DNA of 64,000 nt from Geosiphon pyriformis (GCA_016748015.1 JAAOMT010000436.1:1706032-1770031), one strand, 5' to 3'; shown: positions 22,360-36,769, numbered from the stretch's first letter. The notes: a model not told the origin generated them from the letters alone. Program-made: numbers and translations.

Positions 22360-25300
22360 CCAATATCTCTTTATTTGTATCTATAAAATTAACTCTTAAT
22401 TTGATTGGATATTGTAATAAGTTCATTAACATCCAATTTGTAATTTACAATACAAAAAACAGTATTCAAACAGATAGTCAAAAATTTCTGCATTATTAGA
22501 AAACCCAATTACTAAAGCTATCTTGTTTTTTATTTGTACTTGTTCAAAGAGTTTCAATTTATACAGAAATAGGTAAAACAAAGCTTTATTAAGAAAGTTT
22601 TTTGGCAAATTAGCTTTAAATTAAAGTTTTTTACTAATTATAACATCTTATTTTTAACATATATTCTTAATTACAAAACTAAACTGTATTTAATAATCAA
22701 TTATAAACTACAAAATTGCTAAAACCAAATAAGAAAATTGTTTGGCTGACAATGTTTTTTTGAACACCATATTTAAAAAAATCTAATGTTTGAATATATC
22801 TTGGTAAAATTTAGCTTAAATATACTGTTTGTTAACAAAAAAATTTTTAAGTATTTATAAGATTTATTATATTTGACAATAAAATTGGCTAATTATTATT
22901 ACACAAAAAAGCATTTATAACCCTTTGGTTAATGGAAATAGTTATGGTTTTGTCAATATTAATAGAAATATTATTAATTATAAAAAATTTACTAGCAATA
23001 TCCAAAATATATCATGTTGATATTTGACTATTTTTTATTCAAATTGTATTATTCACAAAAATACCAGTCATAAAAAAGAAAAATTTTTTTATTGACTTCT
23101 GTTCTGTTTATCTTTGCTATAAAATTTATAATTAACTTATATTTATATAAGTATTTATGTTTTTTACTTTGCATAAAAAAAATCATAAAAAATTCTTTAG
23201 AAAAGCAGTAAAAAAAACTTTGCTTTAGTCTAATTTATTAAGCACTTTATAACTATTAAATAAACTAAAATCAGTCATTACTTAATTAATTCTGTTTATG
23301 TATATGTTGTTAAAAAATTTAATAAATTTGTCATATATCTTAATATGTTTTAAACTAGTTTTCAAATAATGTTACTTAACTGAATTATAAATTTTATACA
23401 TATTTTATAGAACTAACCAAATTTTATGGCTTTTTTTTAAAATATTTTTATTATTAAATTAATAGTAAACACAAAAAATTGAGTCGAAATATCTTTTAAA
23501 ACCAAGAAATTATTATTCTAAAGAACATTAAACTTATTGCAAGCAAATAAAATATAATTTAACAAAATTTTAGATAAAAATTTTTTGTCATTTTAATCAA
23601 TATAATAAGCCATATATTTGTAAAAACATTATTCTAATCATAAAACTTAAAGATTATTAAAACTTATGTACTTTTTTAAAAAACCAAAACATTACCAAAA
23701 ATTAAACAAGAATTAACAGATCCAAAAGACATCTTATTATTATGCTATTACAATATTTTTACAGTTCATTAAATAATATTAAACAAACTAGTAGTCTTAT
23801 TATTAAACAGATTATTAATTACCAAAATTAATTTATTTATACAGATTTTATTTATTATATCAAAGAAAGTATCTTTTTTTACATAATTTAATAGTATATA
23901 TTGACAAGAACAAAGATTAGACAATCTCAAAAACATTTTATGCTTTATTGTTTATTTTATTATGATTTTATCAACTTTATATCTTATTTTATTTAGCTTT
24001 AAAACCAATTTTTTTCTAATTATTAAATAATTCAAAACCATTTTTTGAAAAAGCTGTTTTAAAACATTTTTTATTATGTTTTTTTTATTAAAACAAAAAT
24101 TTTTTATTTATTTTTTAAATATTTTTTTAATAAACACACTCTTGGTTATTTTTAATTTATAGTATTTGGATTTTTAATAGTTTTTTTTTAATTTTTAACA
24201 AGTATTTAACAATTTTAAAATACTTTATACTATCATAAATCATGTTATTAACTTTAGAAATCTCAATATTATTTAGTATTAACCAAACTTTAAAAAGAAT
24301 CAAACTCAAACTTATTATTTAATCTTAACTTTTTTACTATCTTAGCAATTAATAATTCTAACTTAAAAAATTTTGAAAACTATTTGTTCTTAAAATAATT
24401 ATACTTACTAAATTAATGTCTAAAAAAGATTTTATTAACTAAATTTACTATTATTTTTTTTAGTATTTTCTATATTATATCTAAATTTCCAAGATTTTTT
24501 ATATTTATAAATCTATGCAGTATTTTTGATAACTTAGCAAAAAAATATTCTCCAAAATATGCTTATTTAGTTTTATCTATATCTTTTGTCTTAAACTTTT
24601 AACAATTTTTATTAGCTTGTTTGTAAATATTATTCAAACAAACATTCAAAAAATTTTTCAAGCCAACCAAAACCATAATTGTCTTATAATTTGTATTAAA
24701 AAACTTGAACATAAAACTTACTTTATAATTTGTAACTGTTAACAACAAACTCTTACTTAAAAAAATATAATTAATAATTTTTTTAACTTTTCTAAAATTG
24801 CTTTAAATAGAAGCTTTAATCAAAAAATATCTACTAAACAAATTGACCAAATCCAATTCTGAACATTTTTTAAAATTTACACTATTTTTAAACTCTTTTT
24901 TATTAAAGTTACCTTTTAATATTACAAAAAAATTAAAATTAATTATCTTAACAATAAAAAAGTTGATTTCAGAAATTTAATCTCTGTAAATACTCTAGCA
25001 TATAAAAAAAAACTACAACTAAAAGTTTATTCTTAAACAAAAGACAAATTAATATAATCCTACCAGAAATTTTATCAATTTTTGAAACATGCTAAGCCAA
25101 AAAATTGTTTATAATAACAGCTATACCAGCACCAAAAAAGCTTTTATTTACATTAGATGTGAAAATTTGGATTCTATCAAATCTATTTATAATCTATAGT
25201 TTAGTACTAGACTTTAATTTTGTTTTTATTATGATAGATATTATATTTTCAAATTTTACATGCCAACAAACAATGTTACTTTGCTTAGCCAAATTGTTTA

Positions 25301-25556
25301 TTTTTCTGATATTGTACATAGCAACTTTTCAAATTAGATTAGTTATTAAAAAGAACAGAAATCTAAACTCAAACCAAAATTGTCTACTATGGCCAACAGA
25401 TCCAAAACCATATCTAATAGACTTTTTATATTATTTTCCAATCTCAAAACACTTGATAAATCTAAAAACATTACTCTTGCAACAGTTTTATTATTGGTGA
25501 TTACACCCAAACTTTTACTTATTATTATATTTGTTTTTTAATTCTGTGATAAAAGA
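22360..25556 (-). mobile_element. LINE copy D, strongly decayed fragment
   Basis: The minus strand aligns with LINE copies A and B from the endonuclease start (25560 side) to the RT C-terminal region (22.4 kb side). At 22608-22426 the translation LYKLKLFEQVQIKNKIA matches LYGLKFFEQMQSEGKVA of copy A. At 25105-25500 the antisense frame matches the antisense of the endonuclease region at 43735-44049. ORF1 and the RNase H and 3' end are not recognisable. The 3' end is missing or unreadable, which is unusual for LINEs, where 5' truncation is the rule. Nonsense codons occur throughout. Confidence 0.7.
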
Positions 25557-25676
25557 GTAATTGTAATTTAAACAAAAAATATTTGTTTTAATAAATTGTA
25601 TTTATTTTAAAATAACAAAATTAAGAAAAATTTTATGTTAATTTTTAATTTAAATTTTAATTGATAATATTATATA

Positions 25677-25700
25677 TAATCAGATCTCTATAAAAAAAAC
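25677..25700. repeat. Terminal inverted repeat, transposase 3' side
   Basis: Matches the inverted end at 27875-27898 over about 20 bases with only transitions. The TA duplication lies just outside. Confidence 0.8.
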
Positions 25701-25802
25701 ACAATTGGGACATGCAAATTATGTTCCATTTTAGAGATGTTCTATTATAGAGTTTTATAATTATTATTAAATAAACTATATTTATTTATTAAATCAATCA
25801 AT

Positions 25803-25823
25803 TATTATTATTATTATTATTAA
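25803..25823. repeat. (ATT)n microsatellite inside the Tigger-like element
   Basis: About seven ATT units between the terminal repeat and the transposase stop. Confidence 0.8.
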
Positions 25824-25915
25824 AATATTGATTAATTGTTACCTGTTTTTTAGAATCTTCTTTTATTTTTTTGTATTCATATAATTTTTTTCTAAGTAAA
25901 TTTTGGTTTTCTATA

Positions 25916-27500
25916 CTAAAATTTTTTTGCCGATTGCTCTTCAAATCTAATTAACTTTTTTAATGCTTTATATGCTTCTGTAATTGTAATTATAGCAGGT
26001 AGAGATTCTTCTAATTCTTCTTTCGAGTCATTAATTGTATTGGTTTCAATTGAGCATTGACTAAAACCATATCTACAATTTCATTATCATCAAGAATATT
26101 TTCAGTTGCCAATAATTCATCAACTGCTACAGTATAATCTTCGAGATTTTTGACCAATTGTTGTGCATTTGATGTAAATTGTTGAATATATCCATAGCAA
26201 TTGATGTTTCGGATTCTTGATTATAGAAAAGAATATCCGTTTTTTGCCAACAGTTTTGAATTATAACAGGTGTTACTTGAAACCATGATTGAGCAACATA
26301 ATTAATTGCTTGTTTTATGTTTAATTTATTTCTAAAAAATAAATTAATATTAGATAAAATTATATAATATATAATGATAAAAATACTGTTCAAGATTAAT
26401 TTTTTATTCAAATTGATGTAAAATATGTTGACAATATAAATGCTTATATTTGCCTTTGAAAGATTTGATAATGCCAGCATCCATTGGTTGAATATGTGAT
26501 GTTGTATTTGCAGAAAAATAGTGCAAAGTAATATTGGTTAATTGGAATGAATCTTCCCTAATTTGAGTATGATGAGAAATTGCATTATCAACCAAAAGTA
26601 ATATATGCCGATTTTGAATTCAAAAGCCTTCATTTATATATTTGAGCCATGTTTTCCATATATCTGAGTGCATCTATGCTTTGAAATTGAATTTGTAAAT
26701 TACAGGTAGGTTGGAAGTATTAATTCCTTTAAAGCATCAACTTGTGAGATCCAGTTGAATTTGTAGCAAGAATAATTGTAATTCGAGATTTATCTTATAA
26801 AAAACCCAATTAATTTAATATACCAACAATATATAACGATAACAATTGGTAAATATAATATACCAATTTTTTTCCTGCATTTCGACATTTTGCAAGTGTT
26901 TAATCTGGTCCCATACGAAAAAATAATCCTGTTTTATCAGCATTATATATGTCAGCAGGATCAAATTCGGATATAATGGTTTTTAATTTTCTTTGTTCTT
27001 CTGGTAAACTTTCAGTTGATATACTTCCTGCTTCACTATGAAATTGGTAAACACGTAACTGGTTTCGTTTTTTGAATTTTTGAACCCATCCATTTGAGAA
27101 TTGCATTTCATTTTCATGCATACCAAGAAGTTTGGCAAATTTTTTTTCTTTCTTTTTAATTAGTTGATCATTGAATTCGATAGTGGCTGCAGTTACTTAT
27201 TCTACCCAATAACTTAAAGCTTGGTCTAATAATTGAAATTTAACACTTTTGTGTCAAATAAATCTTTCTGAGATTTCATCAATTTCAATATTCAACCACT
27301 TTGTATGCTCTTTGATTATCTTGGAAACAGTTAGACAAGAAATATAAAGTTCTGAATATTTATGATTGAAGTAAGCTACAATATCATCATGTTTCGTGCC
27401 ATAGTGATTTTTGGAATATTGACAAATTTCTTTACAAAAAGCATCATTAACTGCTGCTCATTTTTGTTTTTTGAATAAAGGTTCCAACATTGTGATAATT
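25916..27500 (-). pseudogene. Transposase relic with CENP-B-type HTH and DDE domains
   Basis: Read on the minus strand. An N-terminal CENP-B/Tc5-type helix-turn-helix region covers about 27440-27260 (TVSKIIKEHTKWLN). Then come FSNGWVQKFKKRNQ and the first catalytic block IYNADKTGLFFRM (about 26960), LVDNAISHH (about 26585), TSHIQPMDAGIIKSFKGKY (about 26500), and a C-terminal part with AQSWFQVTPVIIQNCW (about 26270). Two introns fit by phase: one after CRNAGKKL (about 26866-26794) and one of about 63 bp near 26404-26340, both GT-AG. Disabling changes include TGA or TAA codons near 27460, 27260, 27195 and 26404, and frameshifts near 26700 and 26050. The Asp residues of the DDE core are still visible. 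Confidence 0.8.
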
Positions 27501-27874
27501 TAGCAAGTCTATTAGAAAATGTGCCTATAATGATAATATTAGATTTGGTTTTAGCAAGCCTGAATTCGAATACAATAGGGATTAAGTGGCTGTATGTGAA
27601 AACAGACAAGATTAAAAAGAGTAAATCCAATATAAATCAATTTAAAAGAAAGTTAAGATGAAATCAATTCAATACATTCTAACTCTTTTTCCAATTACCA
27701 ATTAACATCTAGCACATGATATTTGTTCTTATATGAAGGTAAATTCGAATAAACGTTTGATAAAATTATGTTCTTGTTCCTTTATAGATTGTTCTTATAT
27801 AAAGGGAAAATTGTTAATTAATCAATTGGTTCTATAAAAAAATGTTCTTTGTAAAAGGTTGTTCTTTTATCGAG

Positions 27875-27898
27875 GGTTTTTTTATGGAGGTCTGACTG
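27875..27898. repeat. Terminal inverted repeat, transposase 5' side
   Basis: CAGTCAGACCTCCATAAAAA on the minus strand, the better preserved end. A near-repeat of GTTCTTT/GTTCTTTTAT motifs lies just internal to it (27780-27870). Confidence 0.8.
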
Positions 27899-27900
27899 TA

Positions 27901-28689
27901 CATATTTATAACAAAAATATTATATTTTTTTATTAATATACTTTAATAAAATGTATTTTAACTATTTTTTAAATATATATATATATGTTTTATCTTAAAT
28001 ATAATTTATATACTTTTGATATATAATTAGTTATTTAAACTATATTAAAACATATTAAGTTGAATTATAAATTATAAACAGTTTTTTAACATTTATTTTA
28101 TCTATATAATAATTTAATCTAATAGTATTTGTATTCAAATTCAGATTTTTGGTTAAATTAAATATTAAAAAAAACAATTATCATATTATTATTATTTAAT
28201 AAAATATATTATACTTAATTTAAATTTTTAAACAAATTAATTATTAATTTGTTAATTTTTCGAACTTGGTTTTCAAAATAAAATTTAATTATTTGTAATT
28301 ATATTAACATATTTTTAAAATCTAACAAAATTGTTAAATAAATCAAGTTTTGCAAATTAAAATTTAAAAAGTTTACTTTATTTTGAAAAACATTTTATGT
28401 ATAACAACATATAACACAATTAATAAAACAGTAATTTTAACATAAAAAACAAAACCAATTATTTTATTATGAAAATTTTAATATATAATAAAGAACTTAA
28501 AATTAAGCTATAATATTTTTAAAACAATAAATAAAAAACCAAATAATTTAAACTTTAGTACTTATTATAGTATTAATATTTAAAAGTTTTTTATTAATAT
28601 ATAATTTTTTAAAATATTAGTTTTAATAATAAATAAAATTATATAATTAAAAAATATAGTTTTTTAATTTTTAATTTTTTAATCAATTT
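27901..28689. other. A+T-rich spacer
   Basis: Separates the Tigger-like element from the 3' end of LINE copy C. No gene or repeat unit was recognised. Confidence 0.5.
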
Positions 28690-31530
28690 ACAAATAAAAT
28701 CCAATTAATATCTAGTATACAGAATCAGATTAAGTCAAATTAAGTATAACTTACATACTTATTACATATAATTAGTTACTTTAATTAAACAAAACAATAC
28801 TATATACTTATATAAACAATAATATCACTATTTAAACCAGAAAAAAAGGAATAAAGCATATGCTTATTAAAACTGACAGCAAAAAACTTAATAATACTAA
28901 ACAAATAAACTATTTTATCTGAAAAACTTCTTATCAAGTCCAAAAAAAACCAAAAACCAAATTACTATGCTTTATTAAACCAGCTCTTTTTATATCTATT
29001 CTATATTTAGACTTTATAAGTCATATTTTTAAGCAATGTTTTTTTGCCAAATGTTTAACAAACTTAATCATAACTAAAAGTGTTTTTTTTAAGAACTGTA
29101 ATGGCTTTAGCACACTAATTTTTTAATATAAAGTCTTTACAAACTATAATATACAAGTTTATATTTAATGAGTATTTAAAAAAAACTTAAAAACAATAAA
29201 AAAAGAAGTACAAATACCAACCAATAAAACCTAAAAGCCTAAAACTTTTACCAGTATTTTATTACAAATATTAACATTTTTAGCACAAATAAAAACATAA
29301 TCTAATATTTTTATCTTATTATAAAGTAAATATAATACACCTAAATACAACTTGTCATATAATTTTTTCTTAATTATTATAAGCAACTATTTATATATGA
29401 CTTTTATTAAATAAGTACATAAATTAACTGACTTTTTACTAATAAATCCAAACAGCATATAGAAATTAAGATGTTATATTTTTGCAGTAGATTTTCAATC
29501 TATCTCTTCAATCAAAAAACAAAAAACTACATTATAATTAAGGCCAATTTTCTAGTAAGCACAACTAATTAATCTATATATATTCTAAACAAAATAACAA
29601 ATATTGTCAGACATAGTTATATTATTAGCCACAATATAATATTTATTCATTTCAATTAGTAAAGAAAAAAAAATAAGCAGTTACATTTGTCATTAAATCA
29701 GTCTTAATATTATTCAAAATATCTAAATAACTCTTTATTTTTATCCACTTAACTAAAAAATTTTTATTTTTTATTAAATTAACAATATGTTTTTTTTTTA
29801 TTCAGCACTAATTACAAAAGTCTAACACAAAAAATCCTGTTTTAGAAACACAAGTATTAATAGTAGTCTGGCTATCTAAATACAAAACTACTATACAAAA
29901 AAATAGAACACAAAAAGATTTCCAGTTTATTATATTACTTTTTTTATCCAACAGTTTATTATTAAACACAATACCAAATTATTTTAAAGAATATATTAAG
30001 TTATAATACAATAATCTTTTTAAAATATCTAACATTAAAATTTTTTTAGAACTGCAAAATATATTAGACAAATTGTTTGTCATAAACAATTTATTATACC
30101 AAAAAATTTTTACTATTCTAGCTAAAAAATTGTTTACAAAGCTAATATGTAATTTAACAAAGAATTACAAAAAATTTAAAAAAGCCTATTTTAAAACTTA
30201 CAAGTCTAAAAATTTGTGTTTAAATAAATATTTTAGAATGCTTAAAATATTAAAAAAAATAATTACTGATGTTAACTTTTTTTTAGCTTAAATCTGCTTA
30301 AAAAACTTTAAATTATATAAAAAAAAATAATATAAAGCTTTATTAAAAAAGTTTTTTGGCAAATTGGTTTTAAGTTTGAGACTTTTTTTGATTATAATAT
30401 TTTACTTATAACATATACTTAATAAAACAAAACTAAATTGAAATTAATAATTAACCATAAACTATAAAACTATTAACACCAAATAAAAAAACTGTTTATT
30501 TGTAATTGTTTTTTTCAGTATTATATTGACAAAAAACTGAATATTAGAATAAGCTTAAGCTAAATTAGACTTAGACAAATCTTTAGTTAACAAAAAAATC
30601 TTTATGTATCTATATAACATATTATTTTTAATAATTAAAATTAGTAAGCCACTAATTTTTAAAATGGCATTTTTAATTTTATAATTAATAAGAATAGTTA
30701 TTGTCTTATAATTGTTGATTAAGATATTGTTAATCAAAAAAAATTTACTAACAATATTCTATATATATTATATAGATGTTTGACTATTTTTAATCTAAAT
30801 AATATTATTGACAAATATATCTATTGTAAAGAAAAAAGTTTTTTTTCTTATAGTTTCTATTCTATTTATTTTAGCCACAAATTTGGTATTAACTCAGTAT
30901 TTGCATAAAAGTTTATGTCTTTTTATTTAACACAAAAAAATCTAAAAATTTTTCCAAAAAAAAGAAAAAAACATCTTATTTTAATCCAACTTATTATGTA
31001 TTTAAAATAGCTATTTGTAAGACCAAAATCTATTATTATTCTATTTATTCTATCTATATAAATATTGCCAAGGAGATTAATAAATTTTTTATATATCTTA
31101 ATATATTATAAACTAGTTCTTTAGTTAAATTAACTAATATAATCATATGTTTTTTACATGTTTTGCAAAACCAATAAAATTTCTCAATTTTTTTCTAAAA
31201 CATTCTTAATTACTAAGCTAACAGTAAACATAAAAGACTGTGTAAATATACTCTTTAAAACAAAAAAATTATTTTTACAAAAAACACCAAATTTACTGTA
31301 AGCATATAAGATTTAATTTAAAAAAATTTTAATCAAAAATAGATTCTATTTATAAAGCTTTGGTATTATTAAGAGTTATACTTTTTTTACAAAGTTAAAA
31401 CTATATTCAAAGTTAAATATGAGTTTAATAAAACCAAAAAACAACTTAAAATGTTTTTATCATAGTGCTTCCAAAGCTTATTTAATATATTATTCAAACT
31501 AGCAGTTTTTCTGTTTAGCAATTTCTTGAT
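28690..31530 (-). mobile_element. LINE copy C, 5'-truncated and decayed
   Basis: On the minus strand the 3' end begins at about 28690, with the same 3' UTR pattern as copies A and B (TATCTAGTATACAGAATCAGAT on the plus strand, then the ACATACTTATTAC block). Homology then runs through RNase H and RT. The antisense frame at 30073-30291 matches the antisense of the RT C-terminal region of copy A at 40937-41203. Homology to copy A stops near its position 42430, at the start of the RT domain, so this is an ordinary 5'-truncated insertion. Stop codons are frequent and almost all G/C-rich codons have drifted to A/T. Confidence 0.75.
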
Positions 31531-32015
31531 CACCCAAACCAATTTTTTATTATATAAAAATTTTAATTAATACTAATAATATAAAATTAATAAAATATTA
31601 ATAAAACAAAACAGATTTTAAAATAGTAGAGTATTTTATAAAATACTAAAAATATTGTTTTTAATATTTTAAAAAAGTTTATAATAATATTTATAAAAAA
31701 AAAATTTTTTTTTAATTTGCTTTTTTTTAGATATTTAAGTAATAATAATAAAAACAATATTAAAACTGATTTTAATGAATTTAAAAAAACTTTAAATAAA
31801 AATAAAAAAAAATAAAACTGTTTTGTTTTTATATTATTTAAAAAAAATGTTTTATTAATTGTTTACATAAATAAAAAACTTTTTAAAAATAATAATATTC
31901 ATATTAATTATAAAATAAATATAAAATATATTTATTTTTTATTTTATTTTTTTGTTTTTATTGTTTAAATTAACAAAAATAATAACAATAATATATTTTT
32001 TTTATTAATGTTTTA
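31531..32015. other. A+T-rich spacer between LINE copies C and B
   Basis: Poly-A/T and AAT-rich tracts. The part next to 32015 may include the A+T-rich tail of copy B. No gene seen. Confidence 0.5.
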
Positions 32016-32129
32016 TAAATAAGATCCAAATACTGTCTAGGACAATACATTATACAAATGATCTAAATTAGATGTGAATCATACTTTTTTTACACATAAC
32101 CAGTCACTTAAACTGACCAAAACAACACT

Positions 32130-35100
32130 AAGCATCTATATAAACTAAGACTAAATCTCCAATACCCAAAAAAAATAAACAAGACTTATACAAACCAAAA
32201 CCAATACCAAACACCTCAGTAATACCAAATAATTTAACCACACCAGCAAAAAACACTGAAGACAGTTCAAAAACTGAAACTAATACTAAACTATTATATA
32301 ATATTAGCTTATTTTTCTCTATAAAAACATGATATTTAACATAAACTAATCAAATCTTATTTCTAAAATCAAGACAGAAGTTTTACATAAAGTCACAATT
32401 TTTTAATATGCAATTATAAAATTTCTAAAGACAAAAACAGTTTCTCAAAGCCAATTACTAAGGACAAAACTCTTACAAAAAACTGTATACACTGTAATAT
32501 CTAAAGTACAAGATGTTATCAACTAAAACACACATAAAAAGAAACAAAAATAACCAAAAAACACACTTCAAGTATTTGTGTACATGTTCAATAACTAACA
32601 GCAAATAGAATTATTAGTTACATAAGAAAAAACATGATCTAAGACCTCAATATTATCACAATATAAATATAATACATTGAGTTAATGCTTGTTATATAAG
32701 TGTTTTTAAACAGCAATAGGCAGTTGATAGTATAAAGCTTTAATAAAATATGTACAAATACTAGCAATATATCTACTAATAAAACCAATAGTCATGTGCA
32801 AATTAAGATGTTACATTATAGATAAACCAAGCCAGTCAATATCTAAAAGCAAACTACCAACTAGAATCTTAAAACCAGAACCAACTTTTCAATGTGTACA
32901 ATAAATAGACCAAAATATTCCATAAATAAAATGTCTAGTATTACCAAAAACAACACCACTTTCAGCTATAATATAATGTTTTTTCAATCAAAGAGGAAGG
33001 TACCAAGAAGAAAAAGAAGCAGAATTAGCAATTGTATTAACACATTCATTACTCAAAACATCTGAGTGACTCTTTACTTTTCATCAGCTAATATTTAAAT
33101 TTTTTTATGAATAATATTTACAATGTGCTAACATTTAATTCTACACTGATTCCAAAAATCTAAATACATTAAACCCAATTCTGAGTTATATGTATCCAAA
33201 ACAGTCTAACTGTCTATAAAAAAGTGGACCAAACTAAGAGAAAAGATATACTCAAAAGCCAACACAATAGCTTGCAACTTTGTCAAAGTAAAAAACATCA
33301 AACCAAACACTTTAAAACCCAAATCCAGATTTATGTCCTCAAAAAACTGTCACACCAGTCCTTATGCTAATTTTTCCCAAGTTCTTTAACATTAATATCC
33401 AATAAATGATTATGAACCATCTCAAACTTACAAAACTCAAGAATATTTGAAGAACCAATAGCACTTAAAGAATAAAAGCATATAAAAAAAAAAGCCATAC
33501 TGCTGAGAAAATTAATAAAAAGCTCAAATTATTTAGGAACAGAGCCATATGAGTCTAATCTCTTCTAATGCTTAAAGGTCTTCTAATTGAAAATAGCACT
33601 ATTTTTACTACAAAGCTAGTTTACAAAAGCAATGTCATACTGCCAGAGTGAAGAAAAAAACTTGAAAAACTTTGATTTACCAAGAACAGTTAACATAAAG
33701 GTTCTACTATAATGATAAAAAAAATTGTTCATAGAGCCACTCAGAGACAAATTACACTCAAAAAAAATACAAATCACACCTGCCAAAAAATTATTAGAAA
33801 CACTGACCCGAATACAAGCTAGAGAAATTAAAGAATAAAGTAGACACCAAAACAGAACTTGTAAATTATGAAATTTGTGTAAAAACAAACAATCTAAAAT
33901 TCCAACAGAGTTTGCAAAACACATAACAGAAGCCACTTTGTTTTCAATTTGAACTTGCTTAAAAGTTTTTAAATCATATAATAAAAAGTGATAGAGCATA
34001 TTATTGGAGAAATTGAGAGACAGACTGGATTTTGACTTTAAGCTCTTACAAATCAAAGCATTCTATTTATTATACACACCAATAAGAACAAAACTGAATT
34101 GCATTTTGTAGCTAACAATAGGATAGAGAATTGCCAACATCAAATACAAGAACTGCTTATTAGAAATGGCCTTTTTTAAAACAAAATTGGCAAAAAACCG
34201 GATATTCAAATGCACTTTAGCCAAGCTGGACTTTAATAAACTCTTAATAGATAAAAAGATACTCAAGTAGCAATAAGATTTTCTCTTTTTGGCAATAAAA
34301 ATAGGCAAACTATTAATTAATAAAGAGAGACATTCAACTTTGCAATTGATTGGAATGACTACTGTTTTGTTATTGTTAATAGAAATGTCATTGATCTGAA
34401 AAAATTCACTAGTAATATTGAAAATATATTGAGTAGTAGTTTGGCTATTATTAATTCAGATTGTATTATTAACAAAAGCACCAACAGTAAAAAAAGATGT
34501 TAGCTTGGATTGAAATTTTGAATGACCAGTTCTGGCAATAAAATAAAAGTTCAACTTATACTCATACACACTTTTATGTCTTTTGACTTTACACAGAAGA
34601 AGATCATAAAATATGCACCAAAAAAAGAGTGAGAACATCTTTCTTTAATTCAAGCCATCATGTACTCAGTATCTATTTGTCAATCCAAAGTTAGTCATAA
34701 TTTTGTTAACACAATTATTGTAAATACTGCTGAAAAATCTAATTAATTTGTTACATATTTTTATCTTAACCAAGTTCTTTCCACCCAACAGAATCATAAG
34801 TCTTCTATATGTCTTGCAAAACTAGCCAGAGTTTGTAGTTTTTCTCCAAGACATCTTCAATTACTAAACCAATGGCAAAAATAGAAGATTGGATTATTGT
34901 ACTCTTAAAAATTGAAAAATTGTCTCTGCAAATATATCAAAAGTGCTGCATGTTAAAGATATTCTGTTAGAAAAAATTTTGAAAAGTAGTTTACAGACAG
35001 TCTTAATTAAAGCAATAAGTTGGATGTTTGTAAATATGTCTTCTCATTTATACAGTTTGGGAATTATAGAGACTCAAGTCTCTTTTTAAGCATTGAACAC

Positions 35101-36740
35101 TAATTTACAAGACAAACAAGAGTTCAAAAACACCAAAAGCATATTCAAAATCAAATTGTCACAGCATTTTCAAAGTTTATTTGAGATACCAGAAAGACCA
35201 GCAGCATTGTCATCAGACAGATGACAAACCATACTGAACAATTCATCAAAACTAATTGGACATATTACATTAGAAAAAGCATTATCAAAAACATACTTTA
35301 ATGGTTAATATTGATGAAACCAATTATTAGAAAGATCTACAATTACTTTATGCTTCTTAGTTCAGGCTTCTATAATCATATTTATTTTGGTCTTAACCAG
35401 ATCAGGCTCCAAAATCAGTTTATTATCAGCAACCAGATAGTTTAGCACTACTTTGTAAAAAGAATGCTCTAATATACTTTTGATAGTATAACTTTTGTTT
35501 ACTTCAAAAATTTTTATTCTTTTATTAATTGCCAATCTGATTTAAGACTTCTTAATATGCTCCAATTCTAATATCTTAGAAAATTGATAAGACTTCTTAA
35601 CTTTGGCCAATACTAACCTAATAACATTAAAATAAAACTTTAAAAGAAAAAAAATTTCATCATAGAAACATTAATAGCATTAAAACTGTTCTATGTATTT
35701 AGTAACAATACAAACTCATCACAAAAAATCAGACAAAAGACCTTAACAATCCTAGACACTAAAAGTTATAGTTTATGAAATCTGAATAATTTTTTAATAA
35801 AGACACTGTTATAACTTTTAAACTATTTTCTCTTAAAAATCTTATTTGCTAACAAACACAATGTCTTGCAAATAGCATTTCACATTACATCCAAATCTGA
35901 AAATTCTTTAGACACAACAAACTTATCAGAAAACATAGCAGCATTTCCTGCCATGGCTTCCTTGAACTTGGTTTATTTGTCATCATTAGTGTTTTTAAAT
36001 TGAACTTTCAACAATTTTTATTTGACTGTTTATGAAGAAAGTTTAATTTCATATCTAACAATCTATCTAAACTCACTAACACAGAAATGGCCTAATAATT
36101 AGTGTTAAAGTATTTATCAACATTCAGAACATTGTAATCTACCACTGTATTAACCAAATTTAAGGAGACAAACACATAATCAATTGTCTTTTTGACACCT
36201 TTTGAATTCTTCTATGTAGGATTTTTTATAACCAAACTTCTTAACAAAAAATTGACCAACCCCAAATTCAAGCACTTCTTGAAACTAGCATATTTGTATA
36301 AGCTATTCTTATTAAAATCTCCACCCAAGATAACAAAAAAAGATTTGTTTACAGTCTTTGTAATCAAAGAGTTGATCTTTCTAGCTTGAAACAAATGCAT
36401 AGCCAGAATGGCACCAACATACAGTTCCAAAATCAAAATAAATAACTTATTTTTGAATAGCAGCTTAATAAACAAGAGCCTATCAACAATTTCTAAAACC
36501 TTGTACACATGTTTTGCCAAACCAATATTCATTATAATTGCAACTTCAGAGCCTAAGTGACCCGACTTTAAACCAAAAATAAACACCCAAACATTATCAA
36601 ACTTATTTACAATTCCCAGACAAATCTTACTCTTTAATTTTGTTTCAATAATAATAAAGACTAAATTGTTCATTTCCTTATGCCAATAGACAACATTTAC
36701 CTGCTTGACAGAATTGTTTATGTTTTTAACATTGCACATA
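32130..36740 (-). pseudogene. LINE B ORF2 relic: endonuclease, reverse transcriptase, RNase H
   Basis: Minus-strand pieces align with ORF2 of copy A. The endonuclease part at 36739-36212 starts MCNVKNIN and keeps the ILGGDFNKN block that copy A has lost. The RT part has GAFVNN (near 34460) where an active enzyme would have FVDD, then the NDISINNNKTVVIPI block (34400-34340) and the FVLKKAISNKQF block (34175). The region near 34000-33620 matches the RT C-terminal portion. RNase H is in the 33.2-32.3 kb part. Several stops and frameshifts break the frame. Confidence 0.75.
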
Positions 36741-36769
36741 ACTATTTTCTAAATTAGATCAGTTATTGT

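Larger units (their letters stand above)
25677..27898 (-). mobile_element. pogo/Tigger-like DNA transposon (Tc1/mariner superfamily)
   Basis: The element is 2222 bp. On the minus strand its left end reads CAGTCAGACCTCCATAAAAA (27898 inward). The plus-strand left end reads TAATCAGATCTCTATAAAAA (25677 inward), the same sequence after four C-to-T/G-to-A changes. Both ends are flanked by TA (25675-25676 and 27899-27900), the superfamily target duplication. Inside is one transposase relic on the minus strand. The length matches typical Tigger elements of 2-2.5 kb. The transposase is broken, so the copy is not autonomous. Confidence 0.85.

Noticed and set aside
30073-30291. Plus-strand frame repeated at 63200-63418 (minus) and similar to 40937-41203
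   Set aside because: It looked like a conserved small protein, but it is the antisense of the LINE RT C-terminal region in three copies.
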